Shown here: piece by piece, positions 22,723 through 33,195 of the stretch | How positions within the stretch are numbered: position 1 is the first letter of the stretch | Layout of the letters: each line of letters opens with the position of its first letter | NCBI GenBank assembly: GCA_031472005.1 | Contig: PZJY01000013.1 | Coordinates: 62,001 to 126,000 of the forward strand | Length of the DNA: 64,000 nt | Direction: 5' to 3' | Origin: Tetracladium setigerum | Taxonomy: Eukaryota > Ascomycota > Leotiomycetes > Helotiales | The notes under the pieces: model-generated | The model's database searches: none | What the model was told of the DNA's origin: nothing | Seen by the model: the letters and a program-made list of their open reading frames with translations, nothing else | Program-made: the position numbers and the translations under genes

Positions 22723-23364
22723 TGCATTGTTAATCGATACTTGATTATGCTTGTCAAAACGGCTGTCTATTAGAAGTATTTATTCGGTGGCGGGAATTGC
22801 TATGTCTCGGTCGCTTACAATACTGCATTTATCCACAACATTAAATCTAGGAGGGGTACAATTTGGCTCCGGACGAGCGAGACGAGGATGGAAAGATGGC
22901 GAGGCATATGGATTAGGAATTTAGGCATTGCATTGCCAGGAGCACAGTTGGGCGAGCTTGAAGAATAAAGCGTGGAAACGAGTGGTCTGGGCTGAGATAT
23001 AGAAGAACTTGCTTTACAAGGAGCAATCGCTAATCACGGGAATGAGAAAAAAGCATAAGAGAAATTTCGAAGAATGTCAAATGATAATTGTAAACGGGTA
23101 TTGCGAAATTGTATTCCAAACACTTGAGTGTTTGTCGTGCGATCCGAAGGGTCTAGAAAATGGACCAGAGCGGCATGTGCCTTGACAAATTACGAAAACA
23201 TGAAATTTCATACAAAAGAAGATGTCCAAAGATTATGGCGTAGGGAGATCAACTTGTTGGTAAAGCGAGCGAGTTGAAGAAAATGGGAGAGGAGAGGAAG
23301 TATCTCTAGTTATCAAGATATCAAGTCGAGTTGTTGAGGTCACTTCGGATAAACTTCGGCTCTA
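22723..23364. other. intergenic region, nothing seen
   Basis: About 640 bp between two plus-strand genes contain no supported frame, repeat or RNA gene. They should include the 3' end of the BTB gene and the promoter of the membrane-protein gene. Confidence 0.5.
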
Positions 23365-25131
23365 ATGTCTTCTCCATCTGCATTTCTACATCACCATCAC
23401 CTTCTACCATCTCCAACAGCTCAACACCACCACGGCATTGTCCCGTTCATGATGCGTCCCCTCCTCCCCATTCGTAGGATACCTCCACTGATGCGCCGTT
23501 TCCGCCCACCGAGTTCCGCTTCCTACCTCACACAACGTCCACGCCCTCAACTTCCTTTTCTCTCGAACCCTCGCCGTCCCCTCGCCCGCTTCCTAACCAC
23601 CGAGACCAAGCAATGGATTAAATACGAATTCGTCCTGGCGGGCAAGATAACCGTCGTCTTCTGGACATCTGCGGTGTTACTATTCATGATAGCATACGGA
23701 TTGCAGCAAGAATGGCTGAACCACAGATTCCCTTCGCCGGATGAGTGGACATGGCTCACGCGCAAGGATTTCAGAAGTGTGAAATGGGAAGCAGATGTGG
23801 ATGGTGAGAGGAATGGGCTGGTCGATTGGGCGATTGTGGGAATGCAGTACAAGCGGACCGTGAAGAGGCTTGAGGATCCTGAACTTGACGGGGCAGGACT
23901 GGTAGAGCAGGACGCTGCTGGCACGTTAGCTGAGGGCGAAGGGGGAAGGATGGGATTTGATCTCTCGAACAAGTCGGAGCCATGGAGGAGGGGCTACTAC
24001 GAAATTCTGATGGGACTAGGAAAAGCGGCGGAGCATCTGGAAGGTTGGGTCCAGGATCGTACGACGAAGACTTGCTTTCCGGCGAACGTGGTTATTGGGC
24101 CTTCGAATCCAAATCCGAGACCTGTTCCAGCGGGAGCGAGGGCTGCTCCTAGAGAGGAACTCTGTGACGTTTACTTTGACAACCCAAGATTGTTCTACAC
24201 ACAAATTCTAACGACCAAGGGATTTACGGACAAGCAGAGGATAGATGCCGCGATAACCTATGCGGTATACCTGGATTTCAAGAAGCTTCCAGATGAAGCT
24301 TTCCAGATGTACAAATTGGCATTGGACATTGCAGCACCAAACTTGCGAACAGCAAACCCAGAAGTGCATCCCGTCACACACATCATAAACACAAATGCCG
24401 GACCACCAAGCGCAAACGTGCTCTCGGTTGTCACAGCTCTAGCAGTGCACCAAGCAGCAAATGCAAACCTTTCCGTCGCTCTGCCCATGTTTCTGTCCAT
24501 CCTCCGCGCAAGAAAGTCACTTCCCTCTCCTCCCCCCACCATGCTATCAACGCTCATATCCGACGATGAGCAAAAGCGCAATGCAGGATTTTTCACCAAA
24601 GCGAACGATTTTTTCAATTTGTTAGTTATTCCGCCAAAATACCCTCCACCTCCACCGGATGGAACCTCTCCACCACTACGCACAGCGAAAGAAACGTGCG
24701 AGGAAGCGGGAGTGATGAATTATATAGGAGAGATCTTATATGCTTCGAAATCTAGTGAGAAAAGTGGGGAAGATGGACTGGCGTGGACGAGGGAGGCCGT
24801 TGATATTGCTGAGGAGCAGTTGAGGAAAGGAGGTATTGATGATGAGGCGAAGCAGACTTGTGCGCAGTGTTTGGAGGTGGGAATGGGCAATTGGGCCGAG
24901 ATGGTAAAGCAGCTTTGTGAGAAGGAGAAGAAGGAGAAAAAGGCAGTAATCCAGAAAGCGAATGATAGCTGGCTTGGCTTTGGTGGGAAGAAGGTGATAG
25001 GCGAGGAGGAGCATTGGAAGGGCAGGTGGGAGAGTGAGGAGATGGTTGTGGAGGAGAGGCTGAGGAGGGCAAGGGACGTGTTGGAGTCTGCGAGGCATGT
25101 TCCTCCATCATTCTGGTCTTTTATATGGTAA
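23365..25131 (+). CDS. mitochondrial single-pass membrane protein with TPR-like C-terminal region (Mgr3-like)
   Basis: One uninterrupted frame encodes 588 residues. The N-terminus is Arg/Pro-rich with few acidic residues, like a mitochondrial presequence, and a His/Pro-rich leader precedes a second possible start at about residue 29. One hydrophobic helix follows (LAGKITVVFWTSAVLLFMIAY, about residues 91-111). The large C-terminal part contains helix pairs such as ITYAVYLDFKKLPDEAFQMY, resembling tetratricopeptide repeats. This layout fits the fungal Mgr3 group, adaptors of the inner-membrane i-AAA protease. Related fungal proteins are sometimes misnamed 'maltose permease', but a transporter is excluded here by the single membrane segment. 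The assignment is from architecture and memory, so moderate. Confidence 0.6.
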   Translation: MSSPSAFLHHHHLLPSPTAQHHHGIVPFMMRPLLPIRRIPPLMRRFRPPSSASYLTQRPRPQLPFLSNPRRPLARFLTTETKQWIKYEFVLAGKITVVFWTSAVLLFMIAYGLQQEWLNHRFPSPDEWTWLTRKDFRSVKWEADVDGERNGLVDWAIVGMQYKRTVKRLEDPELDGAGLVEQDAAGTLAEGEGGRMGFDLSNKSEPWRRGYYEILMGLGKAAEHLEGWVQDRTTKTCFPANVVIGPSNPNPRPVPAGARAAPREELCDVYFDNPRLFYTQILTTKGFTDKQRIDAAITYAVYLDFKKLPDEAFQMYKLALDIAAPNLRTANPEVHPVTHIINTNAGPPSANVLSVVTALAVHQAANANLSVALPMFLSILRARKSLPSPPPTMLSTLISDDEQKRNAGFFTKANDFFNLLVIPPKYPPPPPDGTSPPLRTAKETCEEAGVMNYIGEILYASKSSEKSGEDGLAWTREAVDIAEEQLRKGGIDDEAKQTCAQCLEVGMGNWAEMVKQLCEKEKKEKKAVIQKANDSWLGFGGKKVIGEEEHWKGRWESEEMVVEERLRRARDVLESARHVPPSFWSFIW

Positions 25132-25386
25132 AATTTAGTTGTAAAATTAGGAGTCTCGTGACTGAGAAGGGCAGAGATATTATCTAGCGAAAGCAATTGT
25201 ACGAGAGCGTAATTGAGCATTTTATGGCGGCTAGTACTATGGAGACTAAATGCAATGTGCAGTGAAGTCGAACTCGCAAGGTCAGAAACGCAAGCCAAAT
25301 TTTACCACTCCAGCCCCATAATCATGAATACCGTCTTGCCATCCTAGATTTGCTTTCACCGATCAGTGTCGGTTAGGACGTCGTAA

Positions 25387-26875
25387 CTACATCGTCTCCC
25401 TCTCCTCTCCCTCTCCCTCTCCGTCTCCCTTCCCGCTCACCCCAGCTTCTCCTTCGCCCTCGACCTCCCAGGCAGGTTTCCCAGAATCAAGCTTCTGGCC
25501 CTCTGCCCCAGCCTCACCTGTATTCCACATACGAGGACCACCCTCATCCTCGCTGTCATCCTCCTCAACCACCTCCATAACCTCATTCGCATATCCATCC
25601 GGTCCCTCTTTATCCTTCTCAGCAACTTCCTCCAACCAATCAACAACGATCTTGTACCCCTTTGGCAACATACATTCGCTGTAATACGGCACTCCAAGAC
25701 TGAAAGTGTTGCATCCGTAAGCGAAGACTCTACGGCTTCCCTGTGGGCCAGCGATGAGGGTTGAAGCGGGGGCAGGGGAGGTGAGGTATGCCCTTCCTCT
25801 CTGGCATAAGATATTTCGTTAGCCGTCACCTTCAATCCTTTGTGTAAAAAGCCAAACAAATTCCACCACAGTCAAAGGGAATCAAGGGCAGTCAACCAAC
25901 CTTCTCAAACCAAGCCTTGAACCAAGGATTCATGAAATCTGATTCTTGAAAGTACGTTGCTACCGCAGCGAAAGCTTGCAACCTCCCACTCTGACCCCAC
26001 CTAATCCAATTCTCCTCCTCATCCAGAAACTTAGAGACTTCAAAGGCCCCTCGGACACACCAATCACATCGATCTTGGCAGCTGGATTAACGAGCGTAGC
26101 GATTACCGTGTTAAAGATATACTTCACATGTTCTCCTGTCGTACGATTTCCCGGAATAGTATTCTTGATCTTATCATGGCGAAAAGGAGGTTCAACAGCC
26201 GAAGCCTGTGGGAGAGCCCACCAGCTCGTCTGCGTAATGGCCTTACCTCCCCGACGGTACCAGCGAAGTTGACCGGTGTTTGCGAGGATGATCCCAACGT
26301 CTTCGTTAGAGGCGGCGGCCTTGGATAGGATGTAGGAGACGAGGTTTACGGCTGAGCCAGCGTTGATACCGCCGGCACCGCCGATGATTCGGTGCGCGAA
26401 TATTCCGAGGTCTTGGGTGCTCTCTGAGAAGAGGACAATTAGGCGGGTGCAGGACTGGAGGTTGGGAGAGATGAAGATGGGGAGGTGAGGTTCAGTTGCG
26501 GAGGCATTGAGGGGAAGGCGGATTTGGGTGAGAGTGAGGGATTGGAGACGGTCTGCGACGATGTTGCGGATGACATCTTATATGGGATTAGCTGATGTTG
26601 AGTGGGATGGAAGGGGAATAGAAGTGAGACTTGCTGTTCATGGCTTCGCGTTGGATGATATTGTAGCGCTCATTTCGAGTCAGGAAGAACTTGAAGTAAG
26701 CCTTTGGGTTTTCAATGTTACGGATCTCATCTTTCTCTTCGTCGATAAAGTATCTGAGGAAGAAGTTAGTGGGAGATGGAACTGATGAGATGGGAGGGAC
26801 AACGTACCCAAGACCTTTCAAATCTGCTGGAAAGACGGGGTCTTTGGGCAGACCAGAGGGAAGGCGACGAAACAT
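25387..26875 (-). CDS. Arb2-domain protein with one apparent frameshift
   Basis: Exons (5' to 3' on the minus strand) are 26875-26808, 26753-26635, 26576-25901 and 25800-25387. The Arb2 domain, named for the fission-yeast Argonaute chaperone subunit Arb2, is recognisable from MFRRLPSG, FPADLKGLGYF, RNERYNIIQREAMN, PIFISPNLQSC, STQDLGIFAHRI and GGINAGSAVNLV to RGRAYLTSP. The second intron uses a GC donor (GCAAGT at 26634) with a perfect branch site. In exon 3 the frame breaks at a run of four C (26047-26050): upstream reads KIDVIGVSEG and downstream reads FEVSKFLDEEENW in another frame. One extra base restores both the homology and the phase of the last intron. The C-terminus is acidic and Gly/Glu-rich. 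A role in small-RNA or heterochromatin pathways is possible but unproven. Confidence 0.78.
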
Positions 26876-27656
26876 CTTCAAGAATCTCTGGTATGAATGA
26901 GCACAAAGGTTCGGAGAAAGCCGAGTTGAGAAAAAAGCAAGACTTTGGAGCCGATTAATGTTGATGTTTGAGGAAGTTTGAGTTGAAGGAGAGGTCTCCT
27001 TTGACTAGCTGGTTGCCAAGACTTGCTGTTGATAAAAAGTGAGGTGAAGGGAAGTGATGAAAGTTTGTTTGTGTAACCTTGAGATCATTGAAGAAATAAT
27101 AAGAGAGGTGGCTGGGAATATTTGGTGGTAAAGATGAAAATACATCTTTTGGCAGGCAAACTAGAACAGGAATGGAAGACGTGGAAACAAACTTGGCTTC
27201 AAGTATAACTTTCTCTACAAGGTACCGTAACTGGTCTGTTACTTGTTTGCCTAGATGATCGAGTGATGTTTGCTACCGGAAAGCCTTGCTTGGACTGCAT
27301 GCACACAGGTGGTCGTTAAGTATTCTAGTCTTGAGTAGCTTCTCAGCCATTCAAGAAAGCTATCTGCGCTGTGCTTGGATGCCGGCCGTAGTATGAAAAC
27401 TTTCGCAAAGTAGGAAGATCAACCGAATCTTGTACTGTACATGCTCTCAATTCCTCTATTGGCGGAGATTCCTTACTCAAACACCCTTCTAATATATGTA
27501 CAGTGCTGTCATGATACATCGTGTTGCGGATCGTCTCGGTGAATTGCGTTGGGCCTTGCCGTCTAGTTACGGTTGGTGTGTCCGCACGTTGCCCACTCAA
27601 GCAATGCTCTCTGCATCCTCCTTGCGCCTAGCCATGGCCCTCCTTCCCCAAAACGT
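26876..27656. other. intergenic region, no gene seen
   Basis: About 780 bp lie between the start of the Arb2-domain gene and the end of the mitochondrial uS14 gene. Small open frames at 27343-27600 lack domain content. The left part should hold the Arb2-domain gene promoter. Confidence 0.5.
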
Positions 27657-28208
27657 CTACCAACTTGCTTTCTTGACTCCAGGTATATTTCCAGCGAGAG
27701 CGTTGACTCGGAAATTGTACTACATTCCTTGTTAGTCACAGTCCATCCTCTCTGAGTGGCCATGCCCAAGCTCCATGCTGCAGGCCAGTTCCCCCTTTCG
27801 CACACTTCGTCTTCGACATACCCTTGACATCTTAAAATCCCGCAGGATACCTCTTCCCTTTCCTCCTACTATACAACGATTGCGAATCTGGGTTGGACGT
27901 GTGTAGCAGTGCATCTGAGTCAATTCGAGCTGGGCTGCGGCGCGAGTTCTGGGAGGGAGGCTCATGTTGCGGATGACATATCGAAGGGCTTGTCTATTGT
28001 TGTAGCAGCGAAATTAGCAAGATTGATCTCGCCATGGATGTATATCAGTGGTCAATGGTCAATTGGGGATTGATCAGAGGTCAGGTCAAGTCAAATCATA
28101 CCTCTCCGTCTCGTGGCCGGCGAAGACCTTGCGCTTGGTGTGATCACGGATGACTTTGATGTTGAGAAAACATCCCAAGTCCATCTTTTTCGAGCGAAAC
28201 ATCGACAT
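27657..28208 (-). CDS. MRP2: mitochondrial small-subunit ribosomal protein uS14m
   Basis: The 113-residue protein is the mitochondrial S14 of the 37S subunit, part of the ribosome head. Exons are 28208-28102, 27993-27822 and 27719-27657, joined by two ~105-nt introns (27994-28101 and 27720-27821; GTATGA...AATAG and GTATGT...TGTAG) with a CTAAT or CTAAC branch site. Diagnostic segments are MSMFRSKKMDLGCFLNIK, LPPRTRAAAQLELTQMHCY, the S14 signature RPTQIRNRCIVGGKGRGILR and the C-terminal ALAGNIPGVKKASW. The length is that of the yeast protein. The ATG at 28208 was chosen because the open frame above it starts with a non-ATG codon and is not family-like. It is divergent from ERG2. Confidence 0.95.
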
Positions 28209-28797
28209 GTTGAAGGTATTGTGGGGTTTGGAGAGAGGAGGCGTAGTAGTACAGTTTGTTATACGGAACACTCGCGATGGCTTGAAGTTGTTGCGTAGGG
28301 GCGGCCGCACCCCAAGTAGGTGCTTTGCTGGATGGCGCCAAACCCATTTGGGATCAGCATTATTTTCTTATGTCTTGAATTCTGAGCTTGATCGTAAACC
28401 AGAAGTCAAGAGCTTTACTCCGAATTAAGGTAAAAATTACCTATATCATTATACAATAATGCGGACTTATAACTCTACCTCTACTGTGTTTACTGTGCAG
28501 TATAACAAATCTGCTATGCTGTATCACTCCGCGATTTCGCAAATAGCAGTAAGTCCCCAAACCGAATACGGTCGGAAGCCGGAAGGTGACCGTTGGAAAT
28601 GAGCTGAGAGCGGATCGGAGGAAAACGAAAAACCAAAACTCATTTCGTTGATATAAACAAACGGCACATCAGGGGCTTCACAATCGGAATTCTCATTCTT
28701 TCTTTTCCCTTCCTACCACTCCTTCTCCCTTTTTCCTTGCCTCGTTTCTTTCCTCCTCTCAACACCACCACATTCTCTCCCAGTAGTGTAGTGCACC
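28209..28797. other. divergent promoter region between MRP2 and ERG2
   Basis: The 589-bp gap separates two divergent start codons. A strongly C/T-rich tract at about 28690-28790 precedes ERG2, typical of fungal promoters. No gene is visible. Confidence 0.55.
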
Positions 28798-29573
28798 ATG
28801 ATTCCGCAAACCAAGAGCCTCACCCAGTGGGCCGTCATCCTCGCCCTTCTCTCATCCGTCTATCTCTTCCTGGATGCGCATCTCGAGTCTTTCTACATCT
28901 TCACGCCCACCCAACTCAATGACCTGTCGCAACGTGCTCTGGGTGCACATGGAAATGACACTCGCTCCGTGGTCAACTTCATCGTGGCCGAGTTGAATGA
29001 GAAGCATCCCGGCGGATATGTCAACTTGGATGAAGAATGGATTTTCAACAATGCTGGAGGTGCCATGGGAGCCATGTACATCATTCACGCCAGTACGTCT
29101 CCCATTCTAGAGGTGAATTTTCAGATATATTGACTGACCTTCCTGCTAGGTGTTACGGAGTACTTGATTATCTTTGGTTTGTCTCCATTTGTTCCCCTAA
29201 TCGCATGAAAATTATTTCTCACTCACGTTCAACAGGAACCGCTGTTGGCACCGAGGGCCACTCTGGCCGTCACACGGCTGATGATTACTTCCACATTCTG
29301 GTTGGAACGCAGACTGCTTACACGCCTGGTACCTTTGAGCCTGAAGTCTATCCTCAAGGCAGTGTGCACCACCTTCATCGCGGTACCGTCAAGCAGTACA
29401 AGATGGATGCCGCTTGCTTCGCCCTCGAGTACGCGCGAGGCTGGATTCCACCCATGTTGTTCTTTGGCTTTGCCGATGGATTGAGCAGTACCTTGGACAT
29501 CCCAACTCTGTGGAGGACGACCTTTGTTACCGGAAGGGAGATTATTGCAAACTTGGCCAGATTCAAGTTCTGA
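28798..29573 (+). CDS. ERG2: C-8 sterol isomerase
   Basis: The 219-residue enzyme moves the sterol double bond from C8 to C7 in ergosterol synthesis in the ER membrane. Exons are 28798-29092, a 27-nt microexon 29150-29176, and 29236-29573. The introns (57 and 59 nt) are in phase. A single hydrophobic helix (WAVILALLSSVYLFL) near the N-terminus anchors the protein. Family blocks include EWIFNNAGGAMGAMYIIHAS, GTEGHSGRHTADDYFHIL, GTQTAYTPG and the C-terminal FADGLSSTLDIPTL with WRTTFVTGREI. The microexon encodes VTEYLIIF and completes a conserved strand, which supports the model. The family is related to the mammalian sigma-1 receptor and is the target of morpholine fungicides. Confidence 0.95.
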
Positions 29574-29928
29574 GTAGAAGCGTCCAAGGGAGAGCCGAAG
29601 ATGTAGTTTTTAGGGGACAATTGTCAAGGATCATGCCGTAATATTAATAAGGTGCTTGATGGATCTTAGGAGGACGAATAAATAGATTTGTATCTGAAAA
29701 TGTATTTGTACTGCTCCATTTAATCTTTAATCATGCTTACTTCTTATGATCAATCTCCCACAAATTCAAGTATTCCACGTGATCCTCAATACTGTACAGT
29801 ACCTGATGCTAATGCTGGAATTTGACCTCGGCTCCTACGGTTCCTCAGCCTTGTGTATACATATCTCCTGGGAAATCCTTTGAGTCTCCTTGACAGCAAA
29901 ACCACCACCATCCCTCAAATCTGCCAAC
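29574..29928. other. intergenic region between ERG2 and PEX12
   Basis: About 355 bp between two plus-strand genes contain no further frame or repeat. They should carry the ERG2 terminator, in an A/T-rich stretch near 29640-29720, and the PEX12 promoter. Confidence 0.5.
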
Positions 29929-31216
29929 ATGGAGTTCCTAACTGCCCTCAACTCCACCTTCGACAATCATAAGCCCTCCCTCTTCGAGCTCCTCTCCGAA
30001 TACCAGCTGGCCTCCCTCCTCCCTCCTTCGCTCCGATATCTCCTCGCTGTGGCAACCCATCGACATCCCCGCTACCTCCTCCGCATTCTCAACTCCTTCG
30101 ATGAGCTCTACGCGCTGCTCATGCTCATTGTTGAGCGGCACTATCTCAGAACACATGGTGGCGGCTTCACAGAGAACTTTTACGGCCTAAAACGCGAAAA
30201 AGCACTTGCTGTGGGCGAAGTCCCGCGCGCAAACATTGCTGCTGCGGCACATGTGCGAGAAGCTCTCAAACTCACATCTGCGGATGTGTGGAAGAATCTC
30301 GCTGTGATGGTGGGAGTGCCGTATCTAAAGTGCAAGTTGGACGAAGGGTATGAGATCAATGCCCGCGCGAGCCTTGCTGGGAGGGAATTATACGCGCATG
30401 CCTTCGAATCCAACCTGGAGGCAGTACTTTCTCCATTACTATCGCCTCTTTCTGCGGAAGGTGTATCCGACCTTGAATGCGGCTTACTATCTTTCGATGC
30501 TAGCATTCAATGTCGCATACCTGTTCGACAACACCAAATACCACTCTCCCTTGATGTGGTTAATCGGAACGAGGATGAGGAGATTGGGAGAAGCAGACTA
30601 CAGAGCGATTGCAGCGCTAGACGAGGGAAAACACGTTGCTGGTGGTGGAAATATGGGGGTGACGAGTATATTTAGCCCGAGGATAATGGGGAACAAGGTC
30701 TTGGGGAGTTTGAAGATACTGCTGCCAACAAGTATCTTTGCTCTGAAATTCTTGGAGTGGTGGCACGCGTCGGACTTTGCAAGACAGTTGTCTAAGAAGG
30801 CAGCGGAGGGCATTGAGCTGCCTCCCCCCGTCATTTCTGGTCTTTCGACTGTCTCGGTGCGTTTCAATCACCCAGCGAAGAAGGACGGCGTGGCCTTGAA
30901 GGAAGATAACAATGCCGAAGCTGTAAACCCGCCAATTGCAGCAGCATCTCTTTTGCCGATTTTCACACTACCTGTTCCAGAAGACTCGAGCCTTTGCCCA
31001 ATTTGCGAAAACCAGATTACGACAGCAACAGCTTGCCAGACCGGCTACGTTTTTTGCTATACTTGCATACATAGATGGCTAGCAGGCAATCACGAGAAGC
31101 AAGAGGAGTTCATGAAGGAGAAGGAAGGAAAGTGGGAGAATGGCATGGGAAGATGTGCCGTGACTGGGAGGAGAGTTCTTGGTGGAACAGAAGGACTGAG
31201 GAGGATCATGGGCTGA
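29929..31216 (+). CDS. PEX12: peroxisome assembly RING protein Pex12, with an apparent frameshift
   Basis: Pex12 is one of three RING peroxins in the peroxisomal membrane ubiquitin-ligase complex that recycles the import receptor Pex5. The N-terminal part (MEFLTALNSTF, PSLFELLSEYQL, LKREKALAVGEVPR, KCKLDEGYEIN) and the C-terminal part (ALLGGNYTRMPSNPTWRQ, FNVAYLFDNTKYHSPLMWLI, then a RING-like CPICENQITTATACQTGYVF with CYTCIHRWL) lie in different frames. The switch falls near 30361-30364 at CCC; one base fewer there would join them. No splice signals can explain the shift. The degenerate RING with few cysteines is normal for Pex12. It is either an assembly error or a recent disruption. Confidence 0.85.
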
Positions 31217-31745
31217 TTAAATCTATGTCCGTAACTCTGCTAAGCTTTCGATAGCGCCAAATGCCGATGTACAGGGGAGATATTTTGGACGCTTTTGATG
31301 AGTTGTGGAAGATTTGGGGATTTCCCGGAGGCTGGAACGCCCCTGCAGCACTGTCGAAAGTCGGTCACCTCGGCATTTCCTATAGGCGGTGGTCCTCGTT
31401 TATTCTCACCACAATTCCCCAGACAGCTCTCACAGCTTCTACATAATATGCGCATAAGTCTTAATCCAATCTTGGGTTTGATTCGCTTTTTGTATTCAAA
31501 AATTCGAGCTTATCCGAGGCCAAGCCAGCTCAACCACCCCTCAACCGAAATACAGCACATTCTCGCACTTCGCACGTTATCGCCCTTGACCTTTCCTGTA
31601 GATTGATCGATAAAAGCGGAATACCCAGCCTGGTACCTCAAACCTGCGTAGGTATTCTTCTTCTCCCTGCAATCCTAGTTCTGACTTGCTGCCCCTAGGA
31701 ACGCTTCTTCAAGAGATCTGAGGAGAACACTCCAAATCAACCACC
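31217..31745. other. intergenic region, no gene seen
   Basis: About 530 bp between PEX12 and the dehydrogenase hold only short overlapping frames on both strands without domain content. The promoter and leader of the dehydrogenase presumably lie in the right half. Confidence 0.5.
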
Positions 31746-32925
31746 ATGGGCTACGACGTAACCAAGGCCGCTCGCCAATCCCCTCCACTTGACCTGACCG
31801 TAGGCTACGATGACTCGACACTACGTGGCCGAACTATATTGATTACAGGAGGGGCATCTGGGATAGGAGCCGCGTTTGCGAAGCGTTGGGCATCTTGCGG
31901 GGCATGTGTGGTGATTGGAGATGTCAACAAAGCCGGGGGGAAAGTAGCAGTTGAGCTCATAAGAAAGGAGACTGGGAATGACAATGTGCACTACCTCTAC
32001 TGCGATGTCACCAATTGGCAATCCCAAGTCGACTTTTTCCACGAAGCTATCAAATTGAGCCCAACCGGTGGCATTGATGCGGTCGTTGCAAATGCTGGCA
32101 TATTTGACAAACGCCCGGTCATTACAGAACCAGTAGGCCTTGATGCAGATGAACCTCAAGCACCCAACTTGTCATGCATTGATGTGTGTTTGATCGGGGC
32201 ACTTTACACCACTCATCTCGCTCTTTTCTACCTCCCCAGGAATCCAAAGTCGCTGGCTGCAGATCCAAACAGAAAGCCAACTGCAGGAACTCCAGATAGG
32301 CATCTCCTCCTTATTGGATCTGTTGCCTCCTTTTCGCCGCTCGCTGCTATACCTCTGTACGGCACTGCGAAACATGGGGTTCTTGGTCTGTTTAGGTAGG
32401 TCAACTCCATACCCAATCATCCAACCATGCTAACTCTTTTTCCTAGATCTCTCCGTACTTCCACTTTCCAACATGGCGTCCGAGTGAACATGATTGCTCC
32501 ATGGTACATCGATACGCCACTCGTCGATACCGTAGGTCGCTTTTTACTTGCTGGATCAGGGAAGGGCAAGCTAGAAGACGTTGTCGATGCGGGCACCAGA
32601 CTGATGTCTGATACAAGCATCTTATCACGAGCCCTGGTAGTGGGGCCCAGAGCCACACTTGATCAATATGGAGATTTACTTCCTCCAAGTAACTTCGCAG
32701 ACGACGAGGAGCAAGGCATCTGGGAATGCTATCCTCACGACATGGAGAACGTTGGTATGTTTGTCGCTCGCCAGACTGGTTGCCTACTAACAATGTACAG
32801 ATATCTTCGCAGTGCGCATGATCAGGATTTTCAATGCAATTGAGATTGCCAGGGGTTGGGCAGGCTGGGGATCTGATATTCTTGGTATTTTCACGAAGCC
32901 CTTGAGAGCTTTATTGGGGAGATAA
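31746..32925 (+). CDS. short-chain dehydrogenase/reductase
   Basis: The 360-residue classical SDR has exons 31746-32395, 32447-32754 and 32801-32925. The introns are 51 and 46 nt (GTAGGT...TCCTAG and GTATGT...GTACAG) and phases match. The cofactor motif ITGGASGIGAAFAKRW is near residue 30, the structural NAG is in VVANAGIF, the catalytic serine in LLIGSVASF and the catalytic YxxxK in PLYGTAKHG. RVNMIAPWYIDTPL follows. The sequence resembles the 15-hydroxyprostaglandin-dehydrogenase-like SDRs common in filamentous fungi. The substrate is unknown. It is longer than a basic SDR because of inserts before the catalytic tyrosine and a C-terminal extension. It is not obviously linked to its neighbours. 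Confidence 0.88.
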
Positions 32926-33195
32926 CACCGCATCCGCTTAGATACCCATACAATGCTGCAGTGCGATTTTCCAGTTGCTTTCTCGAGCCCCCGCGGAAGT
33001 TGGGATAACCAACTATTCCTTCTCCGCGAGTTCGAAGCTCCTTCTGTTTTGTAAAATGCGCTCCTTCCTTCGTGCAAATAGTGCATCATTCTAGTTTCTT
33101 GTTCCTGTTCCTCTTCTCTTCCCTTCGCTTCTTCTCCCCATCACGAAACAAAGATCTCATCATCAAATTTTTGTTGCACTAATCCAGCGAGCAAG

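Noticed and set aside
24258..25298. Several antisense open frames (up to 192 codons) under the Mgr3-like gene
   Set aside because: They are shadows of a long, biased coding frame on the plus strand and show Ser/Leu-rich mirror composition without domains.
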